Below are positions 29,892-39,324 of a DNA stretch of 64,000 bases, one piece after another. Position 1 is the first letter of the stretch. Each line of letters starts with the position of its first letter. Origin of the DNA: Caulobacter sp. (GTDB taxonomy: Bacteria; Pseudomonadota; Alphaproteobacteria; Caulobacterales; Caulobacteraceae); NCBI GenBank assembly GCA_016125585.1, contig WGLL01000005.1, positions 310,001 through 374,000 of the forward strand, written 5' to 3'. The notes beneath the pieces are model-generated. The model was not told the DNA's origin and did no database searches. It saw only the letters and a program-made list of their open reading frames with translations. A program made the translations under genes and the position numbers.

Positions 29892-32564
29892 ATGGGCGAT
29901 GAGATCGAACGGCTGCTGGTGCGGGTTGAGGCCAACGCCCAGCAGTTCGAAGGCCAGATGAAGAAGCTGAACAAGACGCTGGCGGTCACCCAGGCGACCA
30001 ACCGCAAGACGCTGGAGCGGATGCGGAAGGACACCGCCGATGTCGGCCGGCGTCTGGGAACCGACCTGAGCGGAAGCCTGAAGACCGCCCTGGTCGGCAG
30101 CGCCGGGGTGATCGCCGCCAGCTTCTCGGTCGATGCGATCAAGAACTTCGCCGATGGCTACACCCGCTACACCAACCAACTGAAGGTGGCCGGGCTGGAG
30201 GGCGAGAGGCTGAGGGTCACACAGGATGCGTTGTTCAACACGGCCCAGAAATACGGCGTCGAGCTTGAGAGCCTTGGCAACCTGTTCGGGCGCCTGACCC
30301 AGGCCGGCAAAGAGCTGCATGCCTCGGACGCCGACACCCTGCGCTTTACCAACGGGGTGGCGGCGGCGCTGAAGGTGCAGGGCGGGTCCGCCGATAGCGC
30401 GCGTGGCGCTCTGACGCAGCTGACCCAGGCCCTTGGCGGCGAGATCGTCCGGGCCGAGGAGTTCAGCTCCATCAATGAGGGCGCGCGCCCAATCCTGCAG
30501 GCGGTGGCCAACGGGATCGAACGCTATCACGGCTCAGTCGCCGCGCTGCGCCGAGAGGTCGTGGACGGCAAGGTGACCAGCCAGGAGTTCTTCCAGGGCT
30601 TCCTCAAGGGTTCGCAGGATCTCGAGGCCCAGGCGGAAAAGGCCAACCTGACCATCGCCGCCAGTTTCACGGTGCTGAACAACGCGCTGGGAAAATACAT
30701 CGGCGAGGCGGACGGGCATCTGTCGGCGACGCAGAAGATGTCGCAGGCGATCCAGGGGCTTGCCAACCATCTGGACATCCTGATCCCGGCCATGCTGATC
30801 CTGATCGGGGTCATCGGGGCTCGCTACGCCGGGGCGCTGCTGGTCGGCGCGGTGGCCAACGCCCGCATGTTCGCCGCGGTGATCGGCGTGACGGCGGCGA
30901 TCTCCCGCCAGACGATCGCCATGACGGCGGCTCAGGCGGCAGCGATGGGGCTGGGGCGCGGGCTGCTGTTCGCCTTCGGCGGGCCGGTCGGGCTGGCCAT
31001 CGCCGCCATTACAGTGGCGGTCGGCGCCTACGCCATCCAGTCGGCCAAGGCCAGGGCGGCGACCGAGGAGATGAACGCCCGCGTCGACGGCGCCTATGAC
31101 GCCCTGATGCGGCAGAAGAAGGCCGCCGAGGTCGCGGCGATCCAGTCCGGCAAGCTGTCGAAGGAACAAAACGCCGCCGCCGTCACGGCCGCCAATCTGA
31201 CCGGCGAGGCCAACAAGCTGACCGACGCCCACTATCGCCAGGCCGCCGCCGCCAAGGCCGCTGCGGTCGAGGAGGCGAGGCTGGCGGCGGTGAAGGCCAA
31301 GACCGACGCTGATGCAGCCGAGCGGGAGCGCGCCAAGGCCCAAGTGGCGGCCTATCGCGCCAACCGTGGCCCCATCGGCGCGGGAGACCGGGCGGGTGCC
31401 GGCGGTTCGGCCCTGGTCGGTCTGAACACCGACAAGGTGCTGATGGACTCAGCGCGGGAGACCGCCGAGGCCTCCAAGGCCGGTGAGACCGCGCGCAAGG
31501 CGGCGGAAGTGCTGGCCGCTCGTCGGAAGGAGCTTCAAGAGCTGATCAACACGCCGCTGGCGAAGTTTCTGGTCGAGCCGACGACGGCGGGTGGCAAGGA
31601 CAAGAAGGGCAAGGCTTCCAAGTCCACGGGCCCGACGCCGGAGGAGCTGGCCCGGAAGCGTGAGGATATCCGCCTCGACCAAGCCCAGGCGGTGGCCCAG
31701 GCGAAGGGTGACGAGGCGAGGGTCCGGGCGCTGGAGGATGAGGCCTTCATCCGCCAGCGGACCCAGGCCTATATCGACGCCGGGGTGACCAAGGACGCGG
31801 CGGAAAAGCAGGCGATCATGGATCGCATCGCCCTGCGAAACGCCGAGGCGGACGCGGCGGCGCGGCTTTATGCGATGACCCCCACCAGCGTCGATACCAA
31901 CCCCTCCCTGGGGCCGGGCCTGGCCGACAATGTCGAGGCGCTACAGGCGCAAGAAGACCAGATGCGCGACACCTTCCGCCGGACCTTCGGCGAGGGCGTC
32001 AGGGCGGCGCTGCGGGGCGATCTGGACGGGTTCTTCATGAACCTCGCCGACCGCTTCAGCGATCGCCTGATCGACAACCTGTCTGACCAGCTTTTCACGC
32101 TGCTGAACCAGCTGGGGCAGATGCAGGGCGCCAGCGGCAACGGCAACTGGTTCACCGGCGCCTTGCTGGCCTTCGGGAACGCGTTCGGCCAGGGCAACTA
32201 CGCCGGCGGCTATGCGACCGGTGGCTCGATGGGCGGCGGCCAGTGGGCGACGGTCGGGGAGAAGGGCACCGAGGCGATCTACGCCCGGCCCGGCGGCGGG
32301 GTCGATGTGATCTCGAACGGCGCGCTCAGCAGCCTGCGCAAGCAGCTGTCCGGGCCGATGCCGGCGGGTGGCGGCGGGACGACGATCATTCAGGGTCCGC
32401 GCTTCGAACTGCATAGCCCGGTGGTGACGGCTGATCTGCTGGCCGAGATGCGGGCCCAGAACGCGGCCTCGCAACGACAGATGGCCAGCCAGTTGGCCAA
32501 GGCGTCCCGGCGCTCGCTTCCCGAGGTGCAGGGCCGGCAGTCGACCCTTGGATACATCAACTGA
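29892..32564 (+). CDS. Tail tape measure protein
   Basis: The 890-residue protein sets tail length. It has an N-terminal coiled coil (VRVEANAQQFEGQMKKLNKTLAVTQATNRKTLERM), the conserved tape-measure domain of about residues 90-240 (YTRYTNQLKVAGLEGERL, LFNTAQKYGVELESLGNLFGRLTQAGKELHASD, GAARPIL-like NEGARPILQAVANGIERYHGSVAALRREV), hydrophobic spans at about 300-375, a long Ala/Lys-rich helical section with AVEEARLAAVKAKTDADAAERERAKAQ, and a C-terminal GGYATGGSMGGGQWATVGEKGTEAIY lambda-like tail motif. By the usual relation of about 1.5 angstrom per residue the tail is of medium length. Confidence 0.9.
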   Translation: MGDEIERLLVRVEANAQQFEGQMKKLNKTLAVTQATNRKTLERMRKDTADVGRRLGTDLSGSLKTALVGSAGVIAASFSVDAIKNFADGYTRYTNQLKVAGLEGERLRVTQDALFNTAQKYGVELESLGNLFGRLTQAGKELHASDADTLRFTNGVAAALKVQGGSADSARGALTQLTQALGGEIVRAEEFSSINEGARPILQAVANGIERYHGSVAALRREVVDGKVTSQEFFQGFLKGSQDLEAQAEKANLTIAASFTVLNNALGKYIGEADGHLSATQKMSQAIQGLANHLDILIPAMLILIGVIGARYAGALLVGAVANARMFAAVIGVTAAISRQTIAMTAAQAAAMGLGRGLLFAFGGPVGLAIAAITVAVGAYAIQSAKARAATEEMNARVDGAYDALMRQKKAAEVAAIQSGKLSKEQNAAAVTAANLTGEANKLTDAHYRQAAAAKAAAVEEARLAAVKAKTDADAAERERAKAQVAAYRANRGPIGAGDRAGAGGSALVGLNTDKVLMDSARETAEASKAGETARKAAEVLAARRKELQELINTPLAKFLVEPTTAGGKDKKGKASKSTGPTPEELARKREDIRLDQAQAVAQAKGDEARVRALEDEAFIRQRTQAYIDAGVTKDAAEKQAIMDRIALRNAEADAAARLYAMTPTSVDTNPSLGPGLADNVEALQAQEDQMRDTFRRTFGEGVRAALRGDLDGFFMNLADRFSDRLIDNLSDQLFTLLNQLGQMQGASGNGNWFTGALLAFGNAFGQGNYAGGYATGGSMGGGQWATVGEKGTEAIYARPGGGVDVISNGALSSLRKQLSGPMPAGGGGTTIIQGPRFELHSPVVTADLLAEMRAQNAASQRQMASQLAKASRRSLPEVQGRQSTLGYIN

Positions 32565-33274
32565 TGAAAACCTGGCCGACCAAATTCCTTCCAACTCCCG
32601 ATCTCGACGATCCCGAGCTGTCCGGCAACGTCGTCACCGGCGGGCTGTCGATCAGCGGCCAGAGCCAGGCGACCCGCAGCGACGGCGGCGGGCTGTGGCG
32701 GTGGTCGTTCAACCGTATCTGGCTGCGAACCCCTGACCTGGTTCGCGCCTGGCGGGCGATGAAGGCGCACCTGAAGGACGGGGGGCAGGCGATGATCGTG
32801 CCGTATTGCGACCTGCGCCACGCGCCGCGGCCGCTGGTCGATGGGGTTCCGCTGCTGCCGTCCGCCGGCGTGCCGCATGACGACGACAGCTATTTCTCGG
32901 ATGGGGCGGGCTATGCGTCGGACCTGATCGAGGCTGAGGCCGTCGGGGCGGTGGCGCTGCGGGCCGTGACGATGACGGTGCAGATGACGGTCGGCGAACC
33001 GCTGCGCGGCGGCGAGTTCTTCACCATCGTCCACGCCGGCAAGGGGCCGAGGCTGTATCTGGTCGAGGAGGCCAACGACATCGGCGGGGGCCTGCAGACG
33101 ATCACCTTCTGCCCCAACCTGCGCGAGGCGATCGACAACGGCACGCCGCTCGATTTCGACAATCCGCGCTGCGTGATGCGGTCGGTGAGGGGGTCGATGG
33201 GGCTGAAGTTAGTGAACCGAACCGGGTTCGGATCGGTCAGCTTCATCGAAAGTTTCAGTGAGCCCGCCGCCTGA
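32564..33274 (+). CDS. Putative distal tail protein
   Basis: The 236-residue protein follows the tape measure with a one-base overlap. It starts MKTWPTKFLPTPDLDDPELSGNVVTGGLSISGQSQ and has beta-rich stretches (LWRWSFNRIWLRTPDLVRAWRAMKAHL, VALRAVTMTVQMTVGEPLRGGEFFTIVHAGKGPRLYLV). No family is recognised with certainty. The order tape measure - this gene - next gene - peptidase-like gene - large tip protein parallels gp11 to gp15 of gene transfer agents, where gp12 is the distal tail protein; the role is inferred from that. Confidence 0.6.
   Translation: MKTWPTKFLPTPDLDDPELSGNVVTGGLSISGQSQATRSDGGGLWRWSFNRIWLRTPDLVRAWRAMKAHLKDGGQAMIVPYCDLRHAPRPLVDGVPLLPSAGVPHDDDSYFSDGAGYASDLIEAEAVGAVALRAVTMTVQMTVGEPLRGGEFFTIVHAGKGPRLYLVEEANDIGGGLQTITFCPNLREAIDNGTPLDFDNPRCVMRSVRGSMGLKLVNRTGFGSVSFIESFSEPAA
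33217..33231. promoter_or_regulatory. CCGAAC-N3-GTTCGG palindrome, copy 7
   Basis: Perfect copy with spacer CGG, at the 3' end of the distal tail gene, 43 bp before the next start. Confidence 0.6.
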
Positions 33275-33882
33275 TGGCCTTCATTTCAGAAGAGGACGCC
33301 CTGGCCCTGGCTCGGCCCGAGGTCAGCATCGGGTTTTTCGTGCTGATCAAGTCGGCCGCCGGATGGGGCCGGATGTGGTCGGGCCACGGCGACTATTACA
33401 TGCCGGTCAACCTGATCGACACGGTCGGCGGCATCTATCGGGGGGCGGGCGAGATTACCGGCCTGCCGGACATCGCCCAACTGCTGAATGCGCTGGCGGA
33501 CCGGGTCGAATTTTCGATGTCCGGCGTGTCGGCCGAGGTGCTGGCCATCATCGCCGCCGAGGCCAGCCTGACCGTCAATGCGCCGATCCATCTGGGCATG
33601 ATCGGCATGGACAGCAGCAACCTGCCGGTCACCGATCCGATCTGGCTATGGGAGGGCGAGGCCGACGTGCCGCGCGTCGCCCGCAGCAGCGACGCCAGCG
33701 ATGACGGCGAGTTCGTTCAGGTTCGCAGCGCGAGCCTGTCGGCGGTGACGATCTTTTCCGGCCGTCGCCGCCCCGTGCTCGGGTTCTTCACCGGCATCGA
33801 CCAGCGGCGACGCTACCCCGACGACGCCTTCTGTGACCGCGCCAACCGCTATTCCAGCGGCACGACCCGCAAGTTCCCGTGA
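33274..33882 (+). CDS. Putative tail hub-associated protein
   Basis: The 202-residue protein begins MAFISEEDALALARPEVSIGFFVLIKSAAGWGRMWSGHGDYYMPV and has a central part EITGLPDIAQLLNALADRVEFSMSGVSAEVLAIIAAEASLTVNAPIHLGMIGMD, ending FSGRRRPVLGFFTGIDQRRRYPDDAFCDRANRYSSGTTRKFP. It resembles the hub protein (gp13-like, DUF2163-type) place in GTA-like tails, with similar length and a basic C terminus, but I do not claim the family. Its stop overlaps the next GTG start. Confidence 0.6.
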   Translation: MAFISEEDALALARPEVSIGFFVLIKSAAGWGRMWSGHGDYYMPVNLIDTVGGIYRGAGEITGLPDIAQLLNALADRVEFSMSGVSAEVLAIIAAEASLTVNAPIHLGMIGMDSSNLPVTDPIWLWEGEADVPRVARSSDASDDGEFVQVRSASLSAVTIFSGRRRPVLGFFTGIDQRRRYPDDAFCDRANRYSSGTTRKFP

Positions 33883-34316
33883 CCGACGACGCAGCGCTGG
33901 CGGACTGGCTGAGCGAGGCCGGGCGGACCCCGCATGTCTGGGGCCGGTTCGACTGCTCCCTGGGCCTGGTCGGCGGCTGGGTCGAGCGGGTCAGCGGCGT
34001 CAATCCGGGCCGGCGACTGATCGGCCGCTACTGCAGCGAGGCCGGGGCGGCCCTGCTGGTCCAGAAGCACGGCGGCCTGAGGGCGCTCTATGGCGAGCTG
34101 CTGGAGGGCGCGGGGCTGTCCCGCGTCGACCTTGAGGGCGAGACCCCGGTGGCGGGCGATGTCGGGCTGGTCGAGGTGATCACCGAGGACGGCAGGCGGC
34201 CGGTCGGGGCGATCTGCACCGGACGGCGCTGGGCCGTGCTGACCGAGATGGGCCTGAGGGCCGCGCCGGCCCGGCCCCTGGCCGCCTGGCGACTGGAGGG
34301 CTTCAATGTCGAGTAA
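33879..34316 (+). CDS. DUF6950-like tail peptidase-position protein
   Basis: The start is GTG 33879 inside the previous stop (GTGA). The 145-residue protein has TPHVWGRFDCSLGLVGGWVERVSGVNPG with Cys26 in the place of the NlpC/P60 catalytic Cys, and a later GEGETPVAGDVGLVEV-like strand; the family usually has a His near GAICTGRRWAVL, which is missing here (there is a Gly/Arg instead), so hydrolase activity is doubtful. In GTA clusters the peptidase at this place cleaves peptidoglycan during DNA injection. Order supports a tail tip role. Confidence 0.7.
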   Translation: MTDDAALADWLSEAGRTPHVWGRFDCSLGLVGGWVERVSGVNPGRRLIGRYCSEAGAALLVQKHGGLRALYGELLEGAGLSRVDLEGETPVAGDVGLVEVITEDGRRPVGAICTGRRWAVLTEMGLRAAPARPLAAWRLEGFNVE

Positions 34317-36474
34317 TGCCCTGGAGCTGGTGTTCCCTATCGCGGGCGGCGGCGCCGGTCTGACGCGGTATGTGGCGTTCGCCGCCAGTGTCGCCGTCGG
34401 CGGCCCGGGCGTCTATCTGCAAGCCTTCGCGGCAATCTATGGCCCGCTGTTCGCGCCGGACATTCCGAAGCCCGAGGGCTTTCAATCCCCCATTTTGCAG
34501 CCGTTCACGCCGCGCCATTCCGCCTATGGCCGCAACCGGCTGTCGGGGCCGTGGATGCTGTATGAGTCGATCAAGGGCAAGGCCTTCGACGTCATCGCCT
34601 GCCACAGCGGCCAGGTCGAGGCGATCGAGGATGTCTGGCTGAACGACGACGTCGTCACCCTGAGCGGAACCAACTTCGCCACGCCAGGCGACGGCGGACG
34701 GTTCGGCAACGGCAAGATCAGGATCCTGACCCGGACGGGCCTGCCGCGCGAGACAAGCTATGTCGGCGATGTCACCGACTTTTCCGGCCTGCCGACCGGA
34801 ACATGGACCAGCGATCACCGTGGCGACGGCATCGCCAGCATCTGCGTCATCCAGCAGGCGGTCGAACAGGCCGACATGCCCAAGACCTATATCAGCGGGC
34901 TCTACAAGGGGGCAGTGACGGCCCGCTGCCTGATGGTTCATGACTGGCGGGATGAGGCGCAGGATCCCGACGACCCGCAGTCCTGGACCTGCAGCTTCAA
35001 CAACATCGTGCAGCTGCGCGACTATCTGACCAACCGCGACGCCACCTATGACACCCCGCCGGCGCATGTGGCGGCTTGGGGCGCGACCTATCAGCGGTTC
35101 GGGCACGGGATGGGCCTGGACCCGGCGCGGATCGAGGCGGCGATCGACGACTGGACCGACGCCGCCGACGACTGCGACGATGCGATCGCCCTGAAAGCCG
35201 GCGGAACCGAACCGCGCTATCAGAGCCACGGGGTGTTCCAGCACACGACCGCCCCGTCCGAAGTGATCGGCCGGATGCTGGAAAGCTGCGATGGCTGGCT
35301 GACGCAGCGCGGCGACGGCGCCCTGACCGTGCGCGCCGGGGTCTACAGCGAGCCGGAGGTGACCTTCGGCGACGACCACGTGATCAACTACGACGTCGAA
35401 TTCGGGGTGCGGGACGAGGATCGGATCGACGGCCTGATCGTCAGCTTCACCTCCCCGGAGCACCAGTTCAAGGAGGTCGAGACCGACGCCTGGGGCGATG
35501 TGACCGCCGACCGTCTCGGCAATGCCTCGTTTCCGTGGGTGCAGAACAACGGCCAGGCCCGGCGTCTGGCCAAGCGCCGGTTCGCGCGTCAGGCGGCGGC
35601 CCTGCGCGGGACGGTGGTCACCAACCTCTACGGGATGCGCGGGCTGTGCGAGCGCTATATCCGGCTGCAGATCAGCGACCTGCCGGAACTGAATGACATC
35701 GTCGTGGAGATCGTCGCCCCGGTGCGCTTCGATCCGGCGGTGCGGCAGCTGACCTATTCCTGGATCGCCGCCGATCCCAACGTCGACACCTGGAACCCGA
35801 CGACGGAAGAGGGCGATGGGCCGGCGACCGAGGACCGTGTTCCCGGCGAGGACCTCACCGCCCCGACCATCGACGACGTGACCCCCTTCTTCGAGGCGGC
35901 GGGCACGGCCGGCGATGGCGTGCGGCTGACGGTGGAGGCGACGGGACCGGACCGAGCGGACCTGACCTGGTTCGTCGGCTGGCGGGTCAAGACGGTCGGG
36001 GTCAGCTGGAACGAGGCCAGCTACAGCGACATCGACCCGGAGGCGGCGGTGGTGTTGCAGACCGGCTTTGTCACCGCCGATGTGGTGATCGAGGTTCGGG
36101 CCGCCTATTCGACGGGGTCGGGCGACCTGTCGGACTGGTCGGACGTGTTCGAGGTCGACACCTCGACCGCCAACGTCGCGCCGGCCTCGCCGACCAGCCT
36201 TGACGCTTCTCCCGATGGTTCGCCGGTCGAGGCGCTGGTGACCTGGCGCAACCCGACCAGCAGCAATTTCGACCATGCCAGGGTCTGGCGCGCGGCGGAC
36301 CCCGGCGCGTTCGGAACCGCGACCGATGTTTCCGGCGCCCTGCCCGGATCGGCCGGCGGGCTGATGAGCTTCAGCGACGCCCCCGGCGCCGGGACCTGGC
36401 GCTACTGGGTCACGGCCGAGAACGCCAGCGACACCGCTTCCAGTCCGGCCGGGCCGGACACCGTCACCATCTAG
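34306..36474 (+). CDS. Large tail tip/host specificity protein
   Basis: The 722-residue protein overlaps the preceding gene by 11 bases. Its first 500 residues resemble the central tail-tip (J-like) proteins: SPILQPFTPRHSAYGRNRLSGPWMLYESIKGKAFDVIACHSGQVEAIEDVWLNDD, YISGLYKGAVTARCLMVHDWRDEAQDPDDPQSWTCSFNNIVQLRDYLT and ALRGTVVTNLYGMRGLCERYIRLQI. After about residue 520 come two fibronectin-III-like domains (about 525-610 and 620-720). It likely plugs the tail and binds the host surface or base plate. Confidence 0.82.
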   Translation: MSSNALELVFPIAGGGAGLTRYVAFAASVAVGGPGVYLQAFAAIYGPLFAPDIPKPEGFQSPILQPFTPRHSAYGRNRLSGPWMLYESIKGKAFDVIACHSGQVEAIEDVWLNDDVVTLSGTNFATPGDGGRFGNGKIRILTRTGLPRETSYVGDVTDFSGLPTGTWTSDHRGDGIASICVIQQAVEQADMPKTYISGLYKGAVTARCLMVHDWRDEAQDPDDPQSWTCSFNNIVQLRDYLTNRDATYDTPPAHVAAWGATYQRFGHGMGLDPARIEAAIDDWTDAADDCDDAIALKAGGTEPRYQSHGVFQHTTAPSEVIGRMLESCDGWLTQRGDGALTVRAGVYSEPEVTFGDDHVINYDVEFGVRDEDRIDGLIVSFTSPEHQFKEVETDAWGDVTADRLGNASFPWVQNNGQARRLAKRRFARQAAALRGTVVTNLYGMRGLCERYIRLQISDLPELNDIVVEIVAPVRFDPAVRQLTYSWIAADPNVDTWNPTTEEGDGPATEDRVPGEDLTAPTIDDVTPFFEAAGTAGDGVRLTVEATGPDRADLTWFVGWRVKTVGVSWNEASYSDIDPEAAVVLQTGFVTADVVIEVRAAYSTGSGDLSDWSDVFEVDTSTANVAPASPTSLDASPDGSPVEALVTWRNPTSSNFDHARVWRAADPGAFGTATDVSGALPGSAGGLMSFSDAPGAGTWRYWVTAENASDTASSPAGPDTVTI

Positions 36475-36483
36475 GAGTATTCG

Positions 36484-38982
36484 ATGGCCAGCATCACCGA
36501 CACGGCGACGGACGTCTTTCGCCAGTATGAGACCGACGGCGTGCCCGCCAGCGGGGCGCACAAGCCGTCGAAGACGGAAATCCAGGCGCTGTTCGGCCAG
36601 ATCGACAGCGCCATCCTCGACGCCAGCGGCGGCCTGCTTGGGTTCGCGACCTGGGCGGAACTGGACGCTTTCGACACCACGGGCCTGGGCGAGGCTCAGG
36701 TGGCCAAGGTCTATGACGACAGCGGAACCCACACCGACCCGGTGACGGCGGCGACGGTGGACAACGCCGGGATCTATGCGCTGGTCATCGGCAGCCCCGG
36801 CGGCTGGCAGTGGGTGACGACGCTGGAATACGAGGCCCTGCAGGCGGCCGAGGCGGCGGCGGTGGCCAGCGTGACCAACGCCGCAGGCCTGGGAGGTTTC
36901 GACACGGCGACGAACGGTCTGAGCGCGGCGGCGTCGGGGCAGCTGTTCGGGGTCGAGCAGAGCTACGGCAAGGGGGTCGATCTGTTCCGGGACAATGGCG
37001 GGACGGCGCTGTTTCAGGGTTTGGCCCCGGGGGCGCGGGGCGCGGCGGTGCAGGCGATCAAGCTGCAGCAGATGTCGGCGCAGGCCGCGACGCAGGTTCC
37101 GGCCGGTTGGGACGTCTGGTGGGCGATGGACGCCGCGCTGACCAACTGGGCCTATATCCCCTATCGCACGCCCCAACGCGACCTGGGGGCCTATCGCCAA
37201 CTCGCCGGCACCTACTGCATGAGCGACCTGCGGGACGAGAGCGTCGGCAGCCCGGTCATCACCCGCAATGCCTTGAACGGCCCCTGCGGCGCACTGACGG
37301 CGGCGACGGCCGTCTACAGCAGCACGGCGCATGTGCTGGGGATCATGAACATCGAGACCAACGATCTGGAGGCCGGCGCCGCCTACACGATCGAGGCGAC
37401 GATGGTGACCACTGGCGGGGTGGGGTCCAAGAACTATCGCCTCGGCCAGAGCGGCACGGCCGGGGTCAACTACAAACTCTGCGCGGTTCCTGACACCGCC
37501 TCGACAACCTTCACCGACCCGACCAACGCGGCCAGCAAGTTCACCCATACCTTCATCGCCGACAATTCCAAGCAGGTCGGTATCTGGCCGGACACCAGTG
37601 GCGACTACGCCACCCTGGCGCACGGGTCGATCCGGATCGTTCGCGCCGACAGCGCCCTGGTTCCGCTGGCCAGCCAGCAGTGGGGCGGATACGTCAGCCG
37701 CGGCGCTGCGGCCATCGGCGGGATCGTGCTTGATGCTGACCGCTGCTTCACCAACGCCGGGCTTTCCGATCCGGGCCTGATCGACTTTCCGCCGACCTGG
37801 CCGACGCCGGTCAGCTGCGCCGACGGCAAGGCCGAGGTGGTTCTGGCGGAGTTCGTCGGCGGGGCCGGCGTCAGCAGCTACGCCGTGCTGTCCAGCGAGG
37901 ATTACAACAACCAGCTGTCGCCCCCGACGACCAACTCGACCTTCGGCCTGTCGTTCCAGAACACCGGGCGAGAGGGCCAGTTCGCGCCCCAGCCCGCCTA
38001 CAGCTTCGCCCTCCATGGCGCCAACGGCATTGGCCTTGGCCTGCAATGCTGGTGGCAGAGCTACGATGAGGACCGTCAGGTCTATGGCGTCGGCGGGGCG
38101 GTGCTGGGCGACCGGGTTCCGTCCAGCTTCACCGCCTGGTCGTCGCTGGCCGAACGGATGGGTAGCTACAACGGCACCGCTGACCGAACGCAGAGCGCCA
38201 CCAGCAACAAGATGCGGATCGCGGCCAAGGCCAGGAAGCGGAGCGGCAGCGCCTCGCTCGGCGAGATGGCCCAGGTGGTCAGGGCGCTGCAGGAGCAGGC
38301 GCTGATCGCCCAGATGACGCTGGGCCAGACGATCGATGTGACGTTCCTGATCTTTGACAGCAACGGCGTCGGGGGCACCGACAACTGGGACTATGTGCTG
38401 ACGGCCAACGGCTACATGGGGACGGGGCGGCTCAACGCGATCCTCTCGAACAAGGCGGTCGGCGGAAAGGGGCTCTACAAGGACGCCCTGTTCAACATCG
38501 ATACCGAGGCCGGCGGTAACGGCTTCATCGACCAGCTGGATCAGATCCGGCCGGGGATCGACTTCGCGCTCGAGCTGGGGTGCCCGGTCTCGGTCATGGT
38601 CGGCGGGCCGACCAACGATGCCGACGAATGCAACAGCGACGTGGCTCGGGTGATCTCTGAATATGACGACAATCTGTGGTCACCGGTGCTGGCCACGGGG
38701 GTCGATCTGCTGACCATCGATGGCCTGCCCTGCGCGGACCGCTTTACCCTTGAGGCGACGAACCTGGCCTTCAGGGCCGGCCAGAAGGCCTTCGCCGACG
38801 CCAACACCGGGCGGGCCTGGCATCACGACAGCGGCAACACCGAGCTGTTCGATGTCAATGACGCCGGCAACCACACCAACTTCCTGTCGCCGGACTGGGT
38901 GCACCTGTCGACGGCCGGTGACGCCCTCTACGCGGTGGCGGCCAAGACGATCATCAACAGATGGCGGGACGAGCGGGACTGA
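36484..38982 (+). CDS. Tail fibre with C-terminal SGNH hydrolase domain
   Basis: The 832-residue protein has an N-terminal tail-attachment part (1-150, FRQYETDGVPASGAHKPSKTEIQALFGQIDSAI), a beta-rich middle with carbohydrate-binding-like regions and a C-terminal SGNH/GDSL esterase domain (about 610-830). The four catalytic blocks are visible: Ser626 in LIFDSNGVGG, Gly660-661 in AVGGKG, Asn711 in GGPTND and Asp804/His807 in SPDWVHLS. Such fibres deacetylate or cleave capsule or cell-surface polysaccharide at adsorption. The gene lies between tip and lysis genes, a normal receptor-binding-protein position. Substrate unknown. Confidence 0.8.
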   Translation: MASITDTATDVFRQYETDGVPASGAHKPSKTEIQALFGQIDSAILDASGGLLGFATWAELDAFDTTGLGEAQVAKVYDDSGTHTDPVTAATVDNAGIYALVIGSPGGWQWVTTLEYEALQAAEAAAVASVTNAAGLGGFDTATNGLSAAASGQLFGVEQSYGKGVDLFRDNGGTALFQGLAPGARGAAVQAIKLQQMSAQAATQVPAGWDVWWAMDAALTNWAYIPYRTPQRDLGAYRQLAGTYCMSDLRDESVGSPVITRNALNGPCGALTAATAVYSSTAHVLGIMNIETNDLEAGAAYTIEATMVTTGGVGSKNYRLGQSGTAGVNYKLCAVPDTASTTFTDPTNAASKFTHTFIADNSKQVGIWPDTSGDYATLAHGSIRIVRADSALVPLASQQWGGYVSRGAAAIGGIVLDADRCFTNAGLSDPGLIDFPPTWPTPVSCADGKAEVVLAEFVGGAGVSSYAVLSSEDYNNQLSPPTTNSTFGLSFQNTGREGQFAPQPAYSFALHGANGIGLGLQCWWQSYDEDRQVYGVGGAVLGDRVPSSFTAWSSLAERMGSYNGTADRTQSATSNKMRIAAKARKRSGSASLGEMAQVVRALQEQALIAQMTLGQTIDVTFLIFDSNGVGGTDNWDYVLTANGYMGTGRLNAILSNKAVGGKGLYKDALFNIDTEAGGNGFIDQLDQIRPGIDFALELGCPVSVMVGGPTNDADECNSDVARVISEYDDNLWSPVLATGVDLLTIDGLPCADRFTLEATNLAFRAGQKAFADANTGRAWHHDSGNTELFDVNDAGNHTNFLSPDWVHLSTAGDALYAVAAKTIINRWRDERD

Positions 38983-39033
38983 CGTCGGCCACCATCCACC
39001 CTGTTTCCAGCTTTCTATTACCCGGAGGGCGCC

Positions 39034-39324
39034 ATGCCGCTTACCGCCTGGATCGCGCTCGCGGCCCTGTTCGTGACCATCAGCCTGCAGGGCGTCGGCT
39101 TCGCCTTCTTCATGGGGCGGCTGTCGCAGCGGGTCCAGAGCCTGGAGAAGACCTCCGACGACGAGGCGGGAATGTTCGAGAAGTTCATCCGGCTGGATGA
39201 ACAGATGAAGGTGGCGAACAAGAACCTCGAGGCGATGGATCGCCACCTGCAGGGCATCAATCGCCAGCTGGCGAACCTGGGGACGGCCAACTTCAAGGCA
39301 TCACTCGCCGGGGAGCACGACTGA
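39034..39324 (+). CDS. Small membrane-anchored coiled-coil phage protein
   Basis: The 96-residue protein has one N-terminal membrane span (about 4-24, AWIALAALFVTISLQGVGFAFF) followed by a charged coiled coil (about 28-85, RVQSLEKTSDDEAGMFEKFIRLDEQMKVANKNLEAMDRHLQGI). A GGAGGGC box precedes ATG 39034. It is the first gene of the lysis region; a role as holin-associated or inner-membrane lysis factor is possible but unproven. Confidence 0.65.
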   Translation: MPLTAWIALAALFVTISLQGVGFAFFMGRLSQRVQSLEKTSDDEAGMFEKFIRLDEQMKVANKNLEAMDRHLQGINRQLANLGTANFKASLAGEHD

